Positions 1 to 8,156 of a DNA stretch of 64,000 bases are shown here, in pieces. Below the pieces are notes generated by a model that was not told the DNA's origin, searched no databases, and saw nothing but the letters and a program-made list of their open reading frames with translations. A program made the translations under genes and the position numbers. Within the stretch, counting starts at the first letter, position 1. The number at the start of each line of letters is the position of its first letter. Origin of the DNA: Zongyangia hominis (GTDB taxonomy: Bacteria; Bacillota; Clostridia; Oscillospirales; Ruminococcaceae); NCBI RefSeq assembly GCF_014385095.1, contig NZ_JACRTC010000005.1, positions 1 through 64,000 of the forward strand. Reading direction: 5' to 3'.

Positions 1-115
<115 letters not shown>

Positions 116-124
116 TTCTCATAT

Positions 125-200
125 TCCTCCTTAGCTCAGTCGGTAGAGCATGCGGCTGTTAACCGCAGGGTCGTCTGTTCGAGCCAGACAGGGGGAGCCA
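125..200 (+). tRNA. tRNA-Asn(GTT)
   Basis: Full cloverleaf: acceptor TCCTCCT pairs with AGGGGGA, anticodon loop CTGTTAA reads GTT, and CCA is encoded at 198-200. First tRNA after the 5S gene. Confidence 0.96.
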
Positions 201-255
201 GAAATGTGGTTGCCATCAGCCACGTGGCTGATGGCAGTCGCATGATGTTGGATGT

Positions 256-332
256 GGGCCTTTAGCTCAGTTGGTCAGAGCAACCGGCTCATAACCGGTC
301 GGTCCCGGGTTCGAATCCCTGAAGGCCCACCA
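256..332 (+). tRNA. tRNA-Met(CAT), elongator or Ile2 type
   Basis: Acceptor GGGCCTT pairs with AAGGCCC, anticodon loop CTCATAA reads CAT, and CCA is encoded. It lacks the initiator hallmark of three G:C pairs in the anticodon stem. Whether it is elongator Met or a lysidine-modified Ile tRNA cannot be settled by eye. Confidence 0.9.
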
Positions 333-363
333 TTATTATTGTGTCGATTGTTTTGCGTATCTT

Positions 364-439
364 AGGGGCATAGCTCAGTTGGTAGAGCAGCGGTCTCCAA
401 AACCGCGTGCCGAGGGTTCGAGCCCTTCTGCCCCTGCCA
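364..439 (+). tRNA. tRNA-Trp(CCA)
   Basis: Acceptor AGGGGCA pairs with TGCCCCT, anticodon loop CTCCAAA reads CCA, discriminator G, encoded CCA tail at 437-439. Confidence 0.96.
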
Positions 440-443
440 TATT

Positions 444-520
444 GGCCCGGTAGTTCAGCTGGTTAGAACGCTAGCCTGTCACGCTAGAGGTCGTGGGTTC
501 GATCCCCATCCGGGTCGCCA
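444..520 (+). tRNA. tRNA-Asp(GTC)
   Basis: Acceptor GGCCCGG pairs with CCGGGTC, anticodon loop CTGTCAC reads GTC, discriminator G, encoded CCA. It starts five bases after tRNA-Trp, as expected in a processed tRNA array. Confidence 0.96.
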
Positions 521-523
521 TAT

Positions 524-599
<76 letters not shown>

Positions 600-601
600 G
601 A

Positions 602-633
602 AAAAGCCGTTCAACGCAAGTTGAACGGCTTTT
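602..633. terminator. Bidirectional terminator after the tRNA cluster
   Basis: Perfect 14-bp stem (AAAAGCCGTTCAAC with GTTGAACGGCTTTT) around a GCAA tetraloop, with T-runs on both strands. It can end the rRNA/tRNA transcript on plus and the sugar operon on minus. Confidence 0.9.
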
Positions 634-652
634 CTCTTTTTTGTGGACAAGC

Positions 653-696
653 AGAGAGGGCGGCAAGTAGAAACACTTGCCACCCTCTCTATTTTT
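653..696 (+). terminator. Second hairpin terminator
   Basis: Stem AGAGAGGG-GGCAAGT pairs with ACTTGCC-CCCTCTCT (one bulged base on each side) and is followed by ATTTTT on plus. It is a likely back-up terminator for the rRNA/tRNA transcript. Confidence 0.7.
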
Positions 697-746
697 GCGT
701 GGGGAAAGAAAATGGAAGAGGAAAATAATAAAAAGAAGGAGGATTC

Positions 747-1427
747 TCAGTGGGGTGTGGCCAGGTGGGCCCGCAGTTTTTCCATATTTTCCACCACGCC
801 GCTGTCCGGGCGGTAGATGCTGGCCGTGCCCAGCACATAGACGTTGGCCCCGCATCGCTGAGCGGTCTTGGCGTTTTGAAAGGAGATATTGCCGTCGACC
901 TCAAGCATGGCGTCCGTCCGTCCGGCCCTGTCGAGGAGGGCGCGGCCCCGGCGGATTTTGTCCGCCATCTGGGCGTCAATGTCCTGCTTTGGGCCATGTC
1001 CAGCGTTGCAGGTGAGGAGAAGCAGCATGTCCAAGAGCGGCGCCACCTCCTCAATCATACATAGCGGCGTCCCGGGATTGAGCGCCACGGAGGGGTGCCC
1101 GCCGGCAGTTTTGACGGCTTTCAATAGGTTTTGAATCTCCTTGGTCACCTCCACATGAAAGCTTACATAGGCGTCTTTGCACAGCGGCAGCAGGGTATCG
1201 ATAAACCGCTCCGGCCGGTCCACCATCACATGCACATCCACTGGAATACGGGTGGCTTTCTGGATGGCGGGAATCAGGCTGGGGGGCAGCATGGTGGTCT
1301 TAGTAAAGGTGGTGTCCATGATATCAAAGTGGATGAGGTCCGCCTTGCCCTCCTCATAGATCGCAATTTCCCGCTCCAAATTGAGCAGGTTGCCGCACAT
1401 AATGGATGGCGCTAATAAATCTTTCAT
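747..1427 (-). CDS. Ribulose-/allulose-phosphate 3-epimerase family protein (AlsE-like)
   Basis: Probable sugar-phosphate 3-epimerase with a TIM-barrel fold, 226 residues. The metal and acid-base residues of the family are visible: HFDIMD (His33, Asp35), DVHVMVD (His66) and LEVDGNIS near residue 178. The usual GHF after DIMD is replaced by TTF, and the segment matching the MTVDPGF loop is altered (LTCNAGHG), so substrate choice may differ from Rpe. As the last gene of an operon with an allose-type kinase and transporter, a D-allulose-6-phosphate to fructose-6-phosphate role is the best inference; ordinary Rpe is the alternative. Two adjacent ATG codons exist; the second is chosen because it lies 5 nt after GGAGG, against 2 nt for the first. 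Confidence 0.8.
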   Translation of the reverse strand: MKDLLAPSIMCGNLLNLEREIAIYEEGKADLIHFDIMDTTFTKTTMLPPSLIPAIQKATRIPVDVHVMVDRPERFIDTLLPLCKDAYVSFHVEVTKEIQNLLKAVKTAGGHPSVALNPGTPLCMIEEVAPLLDMLLLLTCNAGHGPKQDIDAQMADKIRRGRALLDRAGRTDAMLEVDGNISFQNAKTAQRCGANVYVLGTASIYRPDSGVVENMEKLRAHLATPH

Positions 1428-1457
1428 CATGTCCTCCTATGTTGACAAATATTTTCT

Positions 1458-2372
1458 CTATGCCCCGCGTCTTAAAAAGGCATAGAGCCCCGCCCCCAGC
1501 ACGCCGCTCTCCCTGCTGTGCCGGGTGAAGATGAGGCGCGCGGTTTCGGCGGGCAGGGGATGGCGCATGTGCTCCCTGGCCGCTTTGTCCAGCAGCTCCC
1601 AGGGAAAGCCCGGCATATCGGTGACCCCGCCGGCGATGAAGATCAGATCCGGGTCCAGGATATTGGCCACCTGGGTGATGGGAATGGCCATATCCTTGAC
1701 AAACTGTCGGATGCGGGGCTCGTCTATTTTTTTAAGGAAAATTTCATGGAGGGGGATGCCGGGAAAGTCTTCCGCGATCACCCGTTCCAGATATTTCCCC
1801 CCGCAGCGCAGTCCCGCGCAGCCAGTGTTGCCGCAGACGTCCCGCTCCGTGAGTCCGTAGAGGGGATTGTGGCCGATCTCCCCGGCGACACCGCTGGCCC
1901 CGTCGTAGAAATTGCCGTGGATAAAGAAGGCGTTGGCCACAGCGGAACCGAAATAGAGGCCCACCATCATCTCCATGTGGGACATATCAATTTCGCTTTG
2001 ATAGCGGTGCATATCGCTGTAAAGGAGGAAATTGGCGTCCCGGTCCAGAAAGACCGGCAGGCCAAGGCCCTCCTCCAGCTTCGCTTTCAGATCGAAGCCC
2101 GCAAAACCGGAGAGATAGGGGGCGCTGAAGACCTGGCGCTTCTCCTTGCTCACCGTGCCGGGGATGCCGACGGCTACGGCCTCCACCTGTTCAGTCAGGG
2201 CGTGGCGGTCGAGATAAGCCCGCACCGCTTCCACGAGGTGGGAAGGGCCGTCGCCCTCCCGCAGACGTTGGCTGGATGTCCGCTCAAAGTGGAGCACCTC
2301 GCCTTCTGGCGTCACCGCGCCCATGCGCAGATGGGTGCCGCCGATGTCGATGCCGATGGTCAGGGGTTTCAT
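1458..2372 (-). CDS. alsK: ROK-family sugar kinase, D-allose kinase type
   Basis: Predicted cytosolic ATP-dependent sugar kinase of the ROK family, 304 residues. It has the N-terminal phosphate-binding motif IGIDIGGTHLRMG, the catalytic region FLDRDAN, a GEIGH element, and a cysteine cluster CGNTGCAGLRCGG that matches the ROK zinc site. Segments such as the IAGGVTDMPGFP stretch near the C-terminus recall E. coli AlsK (GGGVMDMPAFP), which supports allose as a substrate over glucose or N-acetylmannosamine. An upstream in-frame ATG at 2390 overlaps the Shine-Dalgarno GGGAGGAGG, so the start at 2372 is preferred. It lies 20 nt behind the hexuloisomerase gene in the same operon. Confidence 0.85.
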   Translation of the reverse strand: MKPLTIGIDIGGTHLRMGAVTPEGEVLHFERTSSQRLREGDGPSHLVEAVRAYLDRHALTEQVEAVAVGIPGTVSKEKRQVFSAPYLSGFAGFDLKAKLEEGLGLPVFLDRDANFLLYSDMHRYQSEIDMSHMEMMVGLYFGSAVANAFFIHGNFYDGASGVAGEIGHNPLYGLTERDVCGNTGCAGLRCGGKYLERVIAEDFPGIPLHEIFLKKIDEPRIRQFVKDMAIPITQVANILDPDLIFIAGGVTDMPGFPWELLDKAAREHMRHPLPAETARLIFTRHSRESGVLGAGLYAFLRRGA

Positions 2373-2392
2373 AGGATAGCCTCCTCCCATGC

Positions 2393-2962
2393 TTATTCCA
2401 GATTGGCGTGACGGCTCATGATGGAGGCGTCGTTTAACTGCATGCCCGCCCGATCGGCCAGGCAGATGACCAGGGCGTCCCCGAAGAGGAGCATGCTCTG
2501 CTCAAACATGTTCCCGCCCGGCTGGACGGATACGATGCCGCTGTCTTTTTCGCTTTTCCCCGTGGTGCCCGGAATCCGCAGGACGATGTCCGCCAGATTT
2601 CCCAGGGTGGAGTCGGGGTAGATCGTAATGAGGGCAATTTTGACCCCCAGCTTTTTGGCCTTTTGGGCCATAGTGACAAGGGAGCCTGTCTCCCCCGAGC
2701 CGGACCCGATGATCAGCAGATCCCCCGGCGCGACGGCGGGGGTGACGGTCTCACCCACCACATAGGAAGTGAGGCCCAAGTGCATCAGCCGCATGGCGAG
2801 GCCCCGGATCATGAGCAGGGAGCGGCCGCACCCGGCGGAAAAGACCCGTTTGGCGGATAAAATGGCGTCGATCAGCGCATCGGCGGCGCCGGTATCAATC
2901 CGGGCCAGGTTCTCTGCCAGTTCGTTGGCGATGGCGACGCTTGTTTGGATGACATCTTTCAT
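2393..2962 (-). CDS. hxlB: 6-phospho-3-hexuloisomerase (SIS domain)
   Basis: Single SIS-domain isomerase, 189 residues, predicted to interconvert D-arabino-3-hexulose-6-phosphate and fructose-6-phosphate. Recognisable elements are SAGCGRSLL (phosphosugar binding), the YVVGETVTPA loop, GSGSGETGS, and the C-terminal PGGNMFEQSMLLFGDA stretch typical of HxlB. Its ATG overlaps the stop codon of the synthase gene by four bases (ATGA), so the two are translationally coupled, as in ribulose monophosphate modules. In a sugar-uptake operon it may feed hexulose phosphates into glycolysis, or run in reverse to make ribulose-5-phosphate. Confidence 0.9.
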   Translation of the reverse strand: MKDVIQTSVAIANELAENLARIDTGAADALIDAILSAKRVFSAGCGRSLLMIRGLAMRLMHLGLTSYVVGETVTPAVAPGDLLIIGSGSGETGSLVTMAQKAKKLGVKIALITIYPDSTLGNLADIVLRIPGTTGKSEKDSGIVSVQPGGNMFEQSMLLFGDALVICLADRAGMQLNDASIMSRHANLE

Positions 2963-3597
2963 TTTGTCTCCCCCTTGATAACGGCCTGGTAACTTTCCAC
3001 CGCCCGGCGCAGATCGGGGGCCTTGGTCAAAGCGCTCCCCACGATGCCCACGTCGGCGCCCAGGGCCTTGACCTTGCCGATGGTGTCCAGGTTGATGCCG
3101 CCGGCGGCGGCCACCTTGGCGTTTTTGACGACCTTGGCGATCTGCTCGAGCTCTTCATAGGGGGTCCGGCCCAGGGACTGGACGTCCGACGCCGTGTGGA
3201 CGCCGATGTAGTCCACCCCCATGGCGTCGAGCTCCTTGGCGCGGGCGACCACGTCGGGCACGCTGAGCATGTCCACATAGATTTCCTTACCCGCCTGATG
3301 GGCCGCGTCCCGAGCGCCCTGGATGGTCGGATCGGAAGCGATGGCCAGGACGGTGACGATGTCCGCCCCCGCGTCCACGGCGTAGCCCGACTCGATGAAG
3401 CCGCCGTCGGCGATCTTCACGTCGGCCAGCACCGTCACCTGGGGGAAGCGCTCCTTCATGGCGCGCACCGCCGCCACGCCGTCCTTGACGATCATGGGGG
3501 TGCCCACCTCTACAATGTCGATGATGTCCGCGATCTTCTCCACCATGGCAAGGGCGGTATCCACATCCACCAAGTCGAGTGCAATCTGTAATTTCAC
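2959..3597 (-). CDS. hxlA: 3-hexulose-6-phosphate synthase-type aldolase
   Basis: OMP-decarboxylase-superfamily (beta/alpha)8 enzyme, 212 residues. The superfamily metal motif appears as LADVKIADGG, followed by the HTASDVQSLGRTP segment and the phosphate-binding AAAGGIN and GIVGSAL loops. The spacing and HTxxD motif match hexulose-6-phosphate synthase (formaldehyde plus ribulose-5-phosphate) better than 3-keto-L-gulonate-6-phosphate decarboxylase. Coupling to hxlB supports this. The start codon is GTG at 3597, behind GGGAGG at a spacing of 8. The DVKIAD sequence differs from the usual HPS DLKTMD, so a related aldolase or decarboxylase activity remains possible. Confidence 0.85.
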   Translation of the reverse strand: MKLQIALDLVDVDTALAMVEKIADIIDIVEVGTPMIVKDGVAAVRAMKERFPQVTVLADVKIADGGFIESGYAVDAGADIVTVLAIASDPTIQGARDAAHQAGKEIYVDMLSVPDVVARAKELDAMGVDYIGVHTASDVQSLGRTPYEELEQIAKVVKNAKVAAAGGINLDTIGKVKALGADVGIVGSALTKAPDLRRAVESYQAVIKGETK

Positions 3598-3615
3598 AGA
3601 AATTTCCTCCCTTTC

Positions 3616-4416
3616 TTATTCATAGAGTGCCGCCAAGATTTGGTCGCACTGTCCGGGATGTCCTAAGTACGCAAAGGTATCCGGCCGCCGGACAAACGCC
3701 GCATAAAGGGGCGTGTCAAAGGAGATGCCAAGCTCCGGGCACTCCTTGGGACGGGCCACCTCCAAAAGGGGCAGATCCCGGTAACGGGGGTTTGGGACAA
3801 AGGCCAGCTGTCCCTGTATTCTCAGCAGGTACATGCCGAAGCCGTGCATCCGGGCGATGGGCTCGTAGTGGAGGGGACAGGGGACGGCCAGGTTGCCGAA
3901 GGCCATGGGGCCCTTCCCCACATTGACCACACAGTGGGCGGTAAAAGGGGGGATGACCAGCTTTTCGCCCTCGGTGAGGAAGAAGGCCCGCAGCCGCTCC
4001 ACCTGCAGGGGGCCGCTTTCCTCAAGGAAGCTGTGGGACTGCTGCAGGAAGAAGACCGCCCGGCCGCTGAGCACCTCGTAGACCTCGGGCAGGGTGGAGG
4101 CGCGGCCTTCCGCCATGCCGTGGTAATGGCCGGAATTTTTGTGACATTCATATCCCATGAGCCCGGGCATCAGCACCGTGATGCCGTTGGTGATCCGGTG
4201 CTTTGCAAAGAGGGGGGCGTCCTGCTCCTTCCAGATATCCTGGTAGAAGGTGTAGCAGTGTTCGCCGTCCTGTGCCTCCTCCGGGTCGTAGGCCAGATTT
4301 TTAATTTCTCCAAAGCATTTTGCCTTGACCCCGGCGCAGAGGACCCCTTCGCCGAACTTAAGTTCCCCCGTCTCTTCCTCCATCTGGACGGGCAGGCCGT
4401 AATTGAGCGCTTTCAT
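3616..4416 (-). CDS. Cupin-type glucose-6-phosphate isomerase
   Basis: Cupin-fold phosphoglucose isomerase of the archaeal type, 266 residues, longer than the roughly 190-residue archaeal form. The metal-binding cupin motif is visible: GHYHG near residue 117, then LPEVYEVLSG, and a second motif VIPPFTAHCVVNVG with the final His. Such enzymes use iron or manganese to convert fructose-6-phosphate and glucose-6-phosphate. It lies between the transporter and hxlA, so it may replace the RpiB-type isomerase of the E. coli allose pathway or simply link fructose-6-phosphate to glucose-6-phosphate. Shine-Dalgarno AAGGAA lies 6 nt upstream of the ATG. Confidence 0.82.
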   Translation of the reverse strand: MKALNYGLPVQMEEETGELKFGEGVLCAGVKAKCFGEIKNLAYDPEEAQDGEHCYTFYQDIWKEQDAPLFAKHRITNGITVLMPGLMGYECHKNSGHYHGMAEGRASTLPEVYEVLSGRAVFFLQQSHSFLEESGPLQVERLRAFFLTEGEKLVIPPFTAHCVVNVGKGPMAFGNLAVPCPLHYEPIARMHGFGMYLLRIQGQLAFVPNPRYRDLPLLEVARPKECPELGISFDTPLYAAFVRRPDTFAYLGHPGQCDQILAALYE

Positions 4417-4443
4417 CTCATTCCTTCTTTCTTCTTCTCGGGG

Positions 4444-5409
4444 CTATTTGGCGGATTTGCCTTTGAACAGACGGTCCACGGTGACGGCGACAATGATGAG
4501 CGCGCCGGTGACGATCTGCTGATAATAGGAGCTGACCCCCAGCATGTTGAGCCCGTTGCTGATGGTGCCGATGATGAGGCCGCCGACGACCACGGTGGGA
4601 ATCTTGCCCCGGCCGCCGAAGAAGCTGGTGCCGCCGATGATGGCGGAGGCGATGGCGAAGGTCTCATAGCCCTGGCCGGCCAGGGGTTCGGCCGAGCCGA
4701 TGCGAGCGGTGTAGACGATGCCCGCCAGGCCGAAGCAGACGCCGCACAGGGTGTGGACTAACAGGGTATAGAGCTTGGTGTGGATGCCGGAGAACCAGGC
4801 GGCCTCTTTGTTGCCGCCCAGGGCGAAGATGTTGCGGCCCATGACGGTCTTAGACGAGAAAAACCACAAAATCGCCGCCAATAACAGCGCGATGACCACG
4901 GCGCTGGGGATGACCCCGCCCAGCCATCCGCCCATGGCGTCCTTGAACGTCTGGGGGAAGCCGTAGACCGAGGTGGCGTCCGAAATAATCAGGGTGACGC
5001 CGCGGAAGATGGACTGGGTGCCCAGGGTAATGACGAAGGGATGCAGTCCCGTGACGTTGATGAGCAGCCCGTTAAAGAGGCCGCACAGCGCGCCGGACAG
5101 GATGCCCAGCAGCACCGCCACATACCAGGGCATGATGTCCAACACGATGAGCTTGGCGGTGACCATGCCCACCAGTCCCATCACCGAGCCCACCGACAGG
5201 TCGATGCCGGCGATGAGGATGGCGAAGAATTCGCCGCAGGCAATGATGATGGTGATGGAGCTTTGAATGGCGATCTGCAACAGGTTTCCCGGCGCGATGA
5301 ACTGGGGCGGGCCGAAGATGGCCATGAAGCAGACGAGTAAAATCAAGATGACCAGGGTGCCGAATTTATCCCAGTAAAGCGAAAGCCTTTTCTGCAAATT
5401 ATGATTCAT
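4444..5409 (-). CDS. alsC: Ribose/allose ABC transporter permease
   Basis: Inner-membrane permease of the CUT2 (RbsC/AlsC) family, 321 residues with about ten hydrophobic segments. Visible signatures are the EFFAILIAGIDLSVGSVMGL motif, the NGxxIxxxxLHPFVITLGT segment and the SFFGGRGK cytoplasmic loop that contacts the ATPase. It sits directly after the ATPase gene and before the cupin isomerase. The sugar is not fixed by sequence; allose is suggested by the kinase and epimerase, while ribose or another pentose or hexose is possible. Confidence 0.88.
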   Translation of the reverse strand: MNHNLQKRLSLYWDKFGTLVILILLVCFMAIFGPPQFIAPGNLLQIAIQSSITIIIACGEFFAILIAGIDLSVGSVMGLVGMVTAKLIVLDIMPWYVAVLLGILSGALCGLFNGLLINVTGLHPFVITLGTQSIFRGVTLIISDATSVYGFPQTFKDAMGGWLGGVIPSAVVIALLLAAILWFFSSKTVMGRNIFALGGNKEAAWFSGIHTKLYTLLVHTLCGVCFGLAGIVYTARIGSAEPLAGQGYETFAIASAIIGGTSFFGGRGKIPTVVVGGLIIGTISNGLNMLGVSSYYQQIVTGALIIVAVTVDRLFKGKSAK

Positions 5410-5435
5410 AATCGTTCACCTGTTTTCTTTTCCTT

Positions 5436-6959
5436 CTAGGAGGCGGCGACGGCCATAATTGCTTCCTCCGTCGCTTCTTCGCCGTCGAAAATCGCGGCGA
5501 TTTCCCCCTTGTTAAATACCACAATCCGGTCGCAGAGCGTGATGAGCTCGGGCAGCTCGGAGGACACCATGATGATGCCCTTGCCCTCGTCGGCCAGGCC
5601 CCGCATGATGTGATAGATCTCGCTCTTGGCGCCGATATCGATGCCGCGGGTGGGCTCGTCGAAGATCATCAGGTTGGCCTTAGACGCCAGCCACTTGCCC
5701 ACGATGACCTTTTGCTGGTTGCCGCCCGAGAGGGACGCCACCATCTGGTCGATGCCGGTGCAGCGGATGGACAGGTCCTCCTTCTGCTTCGCGGCGATTT
5801 CCCGCTCCTTTTTGGGATGGATGAGCCCGGAGAGGCCTTTACAGGAGGTGCGTTTGATGTTATAGACCGCCGCGATGTTTTTGCAGATATTGAAGTTATC
5901 GAAGAATCCCGTCTCCCTCCGGCTCTCGGTGATGAAGGCCATGCCCTTTTTCACCGCCTCGTAGGGGGAGTGGACGTGGATTTCCTTACCGTCGAGCCAA
6001 ACCTTGCCCGTCTTCATCCGCTCGGCGCCGAAGATGGTGTTCATCAGCTCCGTCCGCCCTGAGCCGACCAGACCCGCAAAGCCCAGGATTTCGCCGTGGT
6101 GGAGTTCAAAGCTGACATTTTTGACCTTTTCGTCCACCCGGGTGACGTTTTCCACCTTGAGCGCCACCTTTTTGGGCGCCGCGCCCTCTTCCTTGGGGCG
6201 GCGCAGGGACTGCTGGGAGAGCTCCCGGCCCACCATCAGGGAGATGATCTGCTTTTCGTCTTTAACGTCCTTCATGTCCAGGGTGGCCACCTGCATCCCG
6301 TCCTTGAGGACGGTGACCCGGTCGCCGATCTCCTTCATCTCGCTCATTTTATGGGAGATGTAGAAGATGCCCACCCCCTTGGCCTTGAGTTTTCGGATGA
6401 TGGTGAAAAGCTGTTCGGTCTCCTCCCCGCTGAGGGAGGAGGTGGGCTCGTCCATGACGAGGACCCGGGCGTCGCTGGCCAGGGCCTTGGCGATTTCCAC
6501 CTGCTGCTTTTCGCTGATGGACAGCTCGCTGACCGAGGTCAGCGGATCGCGGTGAAAGCCCACCATGGCCAGCAGCTCCTTGGCCCGCGCGGCCATCTCT
6601 TTGCGGTCGACCACCCGGAAGATGCCCGCCGCCTTTTTGACCGGCAGCTTGCCGATAAACAGGTTTTCCGCGATGGTCAGCTCGTTGATCACGCTCAGCT
6701 CCTGGTAGATGATGGCGATCTTATTTTCCTGGGACAGATGGGGCGTCAGGCTGGTGTACTCCTTTTCTCCCACCTTGATGATGCCCTCGGTGGGGGTATA
6801 GACGCCGCTGAGAATCTTCATCAGCGTGGATTTCCCCGCGCCGTTTTCGCCCAAGAGCAGATGGACTTCCCCGGGGCGCAGGTCTAAGTTGATATTGCTC
6901 AGTGCCTTGACGCCTGGAAACAGCTTGGTGATTCCCTTCATTTCCACGAGATTTTCCAT
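5436..6959 (-). CDS. alsA: Sugar ABC transporter ATPase, two nucleotide-binding domains
   Basis: CUT2-type ATPase of 507 residues with two fused ABC domains. The first has Walker A GENGAGKST near residue 38, signature SISEKQQVEIAKAL and Walker B VLVMDEPT. The second has a degenerate Walker A (GLVGSGRTE), signature SGGNQQKV and LMIFDEPTRGID, as in RbsA and AlsA. It energises uptake through the permease encoded next. It is separated from the binding-protein gene by a strong stem-loop that may lower its expression relative to the binding protein. Confidence 0.9.
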   Translation of the reverse strand: MENLVEMKGITKLFPGVKALSNINLDLRPGEVHLLLGENGAGKSTLMKILSGVYTPTEGIIKVGEKEYTSLTPHLSQENKIAIIYQELSVINELTIAENLFIGKLPVKKAAGIFRVVDRKEMAARAKELLAMVGFHRDPLTSVSELSISEKQQVEIAKALASDARVLVMDEPTSSLSGEETEQLFTIIRKLKAKGVGIFYISHKMSEMKEIGDRVTVLKDGMQVATLDMKDVKDEKQIISLMVGRELSQQSLRRPKEEGAAPKKVALKVENVTRVDEKVKNVSFELHHGEILGFAGLVGSGRTELMNTIFGAERMKTGKVWLDGKEIHVHSPYEAVKKGMAFITESRRETGFFDNFNICKNIAAVYNIKRTSCKGLSGLIHPKKEREIAAKQKEDLSIRCTGIDQMVASLSGGNQQKVIVGKWLASKANLMIFDEPTRGIDIGAKSEIYHIMRGLADEGKGIIMVSSELPELITLCDRIVVFNKGEIAAIFDGEEATEEAIMAVAAS

Positions 6960-6981
6960 ACGTCTTCTCCCTTTCTAGGAA

Positions 6982-7017
6982 GTGCCTCCTTCTGGTTGGC
7001 AGTCCAAAAGGAGGCAC
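6982..7017 (-). other. Stem-loop between binding-protein and ATPase genes
   Basis: A perfect 10-bp inverted repeat (GTGCCTCCTT and AAGGAGGCAC) with a 16-nt loop lies between the two genes. It has no T-tract, so it is more likely an mRNA processing or stability hairpin than a terminator. In many ABC operons such a hairpin raises binding-protein output relative to the membrane components. Confidence 0.6.
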
Positions 7018-7041
7018 CCTCGATGATATCCTTAGCTTCCG

Positions 7042-8076
7042 TTACTTTTTCTGATGTTCCGCCACGTTGTCCGGGGAGATGATGTAGGAGTCGAGGAGGA
7101 CGTTTTCCATCTCGTAGTCCATGCCGCCCTCTTTGCCGCTGCGGATAAATTCTACCAGCATTTCCAGGCAGGTTTCGCCGATGACGTCCGGCTTCTGGGC
7201 CGCGGTGCCCGCCATATGGCCGTTGGCGATGGATTCGATGGCCTCGGAGTTGCCGTCGGTGCCCACGACGAAGACCTTGTCGCCCAGGTTCAGGTTGTCC
7301 ACCGCCTGCTGCGCGCCCAGGGCCATGGTGTCGTTGCAGCAGTAGATGCCGGTGACGTCGGGATGGACGCTTAAGAGGTTGGTGGTGGCGTCCATGGCCT
7401 TCTGACGGTCCCAGTCGCAGGGCTGGGAGGCGACGACCTCGATGCCCGCCTTGGTCAGCACCTCGTTGCAGCCGGTTTTCCGGGATTCGCTGGAGAGGTT
7501 GCCGGCCATGCCTTCGATGATGATGGCCTTGCCCTTGTTGCCCATTTTGCCGGCCAGGTATTCGCCCGCCTGCCGGCCGGTCACCACATAGTCGGTGGTG
7601 CAGTAGCCCACCAACCAGCCGCCGGCGGCTTTGAGCTCATCCTCATTGAAGCCCTGGTCCAAGTCCACCACCGGGATGCCCTTGGAACAGGCCTTGGCAA
7701 CGCCGTTGATGAGGTTGGTGTCGGTGATCGGCGCCACGCCGATGCCGTCGTAATCGCCGGAAACCATGTCTTCCAGCATCTGGAGCTGGTTGCCGGTGTC
7801 GCTTTCGGAGGCGGCCGCCATGATTTCCACGTCGACGCCCAGTTCCTCCGCCTTGGCCTTGATGCCGTCGGCCATGGCCACCCAGTATTCACTGGCTAAT
7901 GTCTTGAGGACGATGCCGATTTTTAACCGCTCTTCTCCGGAACCCGCCGGGGAAGAGGAGGACGAAGAGTTCCCATCCGTGGACTGAGACGGATCCGATC
8001 CCGGGCTGCCGCCGCATCCGGCGAGACAGCCGATGAGTAACGCGATGACGAGTAAAACTGACAGTGCCTTTTTCAT
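7042..8076 (-). CDS. alsB: Sugar ABC transporter substrate-binding lipoprotein
   Basis: Periplasmic-binding-protein type I lipoprotein, 344 residues, which captures the sugar for the adjacent ATPase and permease. It has a lipoprotein signal peptide (hydrophobic core LLVIALLIG, lipobox LAGC at residues 18-21), then a Ser/Gly-rich linker. The mature domain opens with LKIGIVLKTLASEYW and contains TGIYCCNDTMALGA, both typical of ribose/allose-binding proteins (RbsB/AlsB). It follows the DeoR gene by 80 nt. Confidence 0.88.
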   Translation of the reverse strand: MKKALSVLLVIALLIGCLAGCGGSPGSDPSQSTDGNSSSSSSPAGSGEERLKIGIVLKTLASEYWVAMADGIKAKAEELGVDVEIMAAASESDTGNQLQMLEDMVSGDYDGIGVAPITDTNLINGVAKACSKGIPVVDLDQGFNEDELKAAGGWLVGYCTTDYVVTGRQAGEYLAGKMGNKGKAIIIEGMAGNLSSESRKTGCNEVLTKAGIEVVASQPCDWDRQKAMDATTNLLSVHPDVTGIYCCNDTMALGAQQAVDNLNLGDKVFVVGTDGNSEAIESIANGHMAGTAAQKPDVIGETCLEMLVEFIRSGKEGGMDYEMENVLLDSYIISPDNVAEHQKK

Positions 8077-8156
8077 GATGCTCCCTTTCCCTTTCTCACT
8101 CTTTTGATGCTTCTGACGACGTTTGTGTAGACGGTGCTTTTTTCTTTGCTGTGTTC

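Noticed and set aside
3844-4761. 305-residue open frame on plus across two genes
   Set aside because: It spans the end of the permease gene and the cupin gene, both well supported on minus, and has no motifs.
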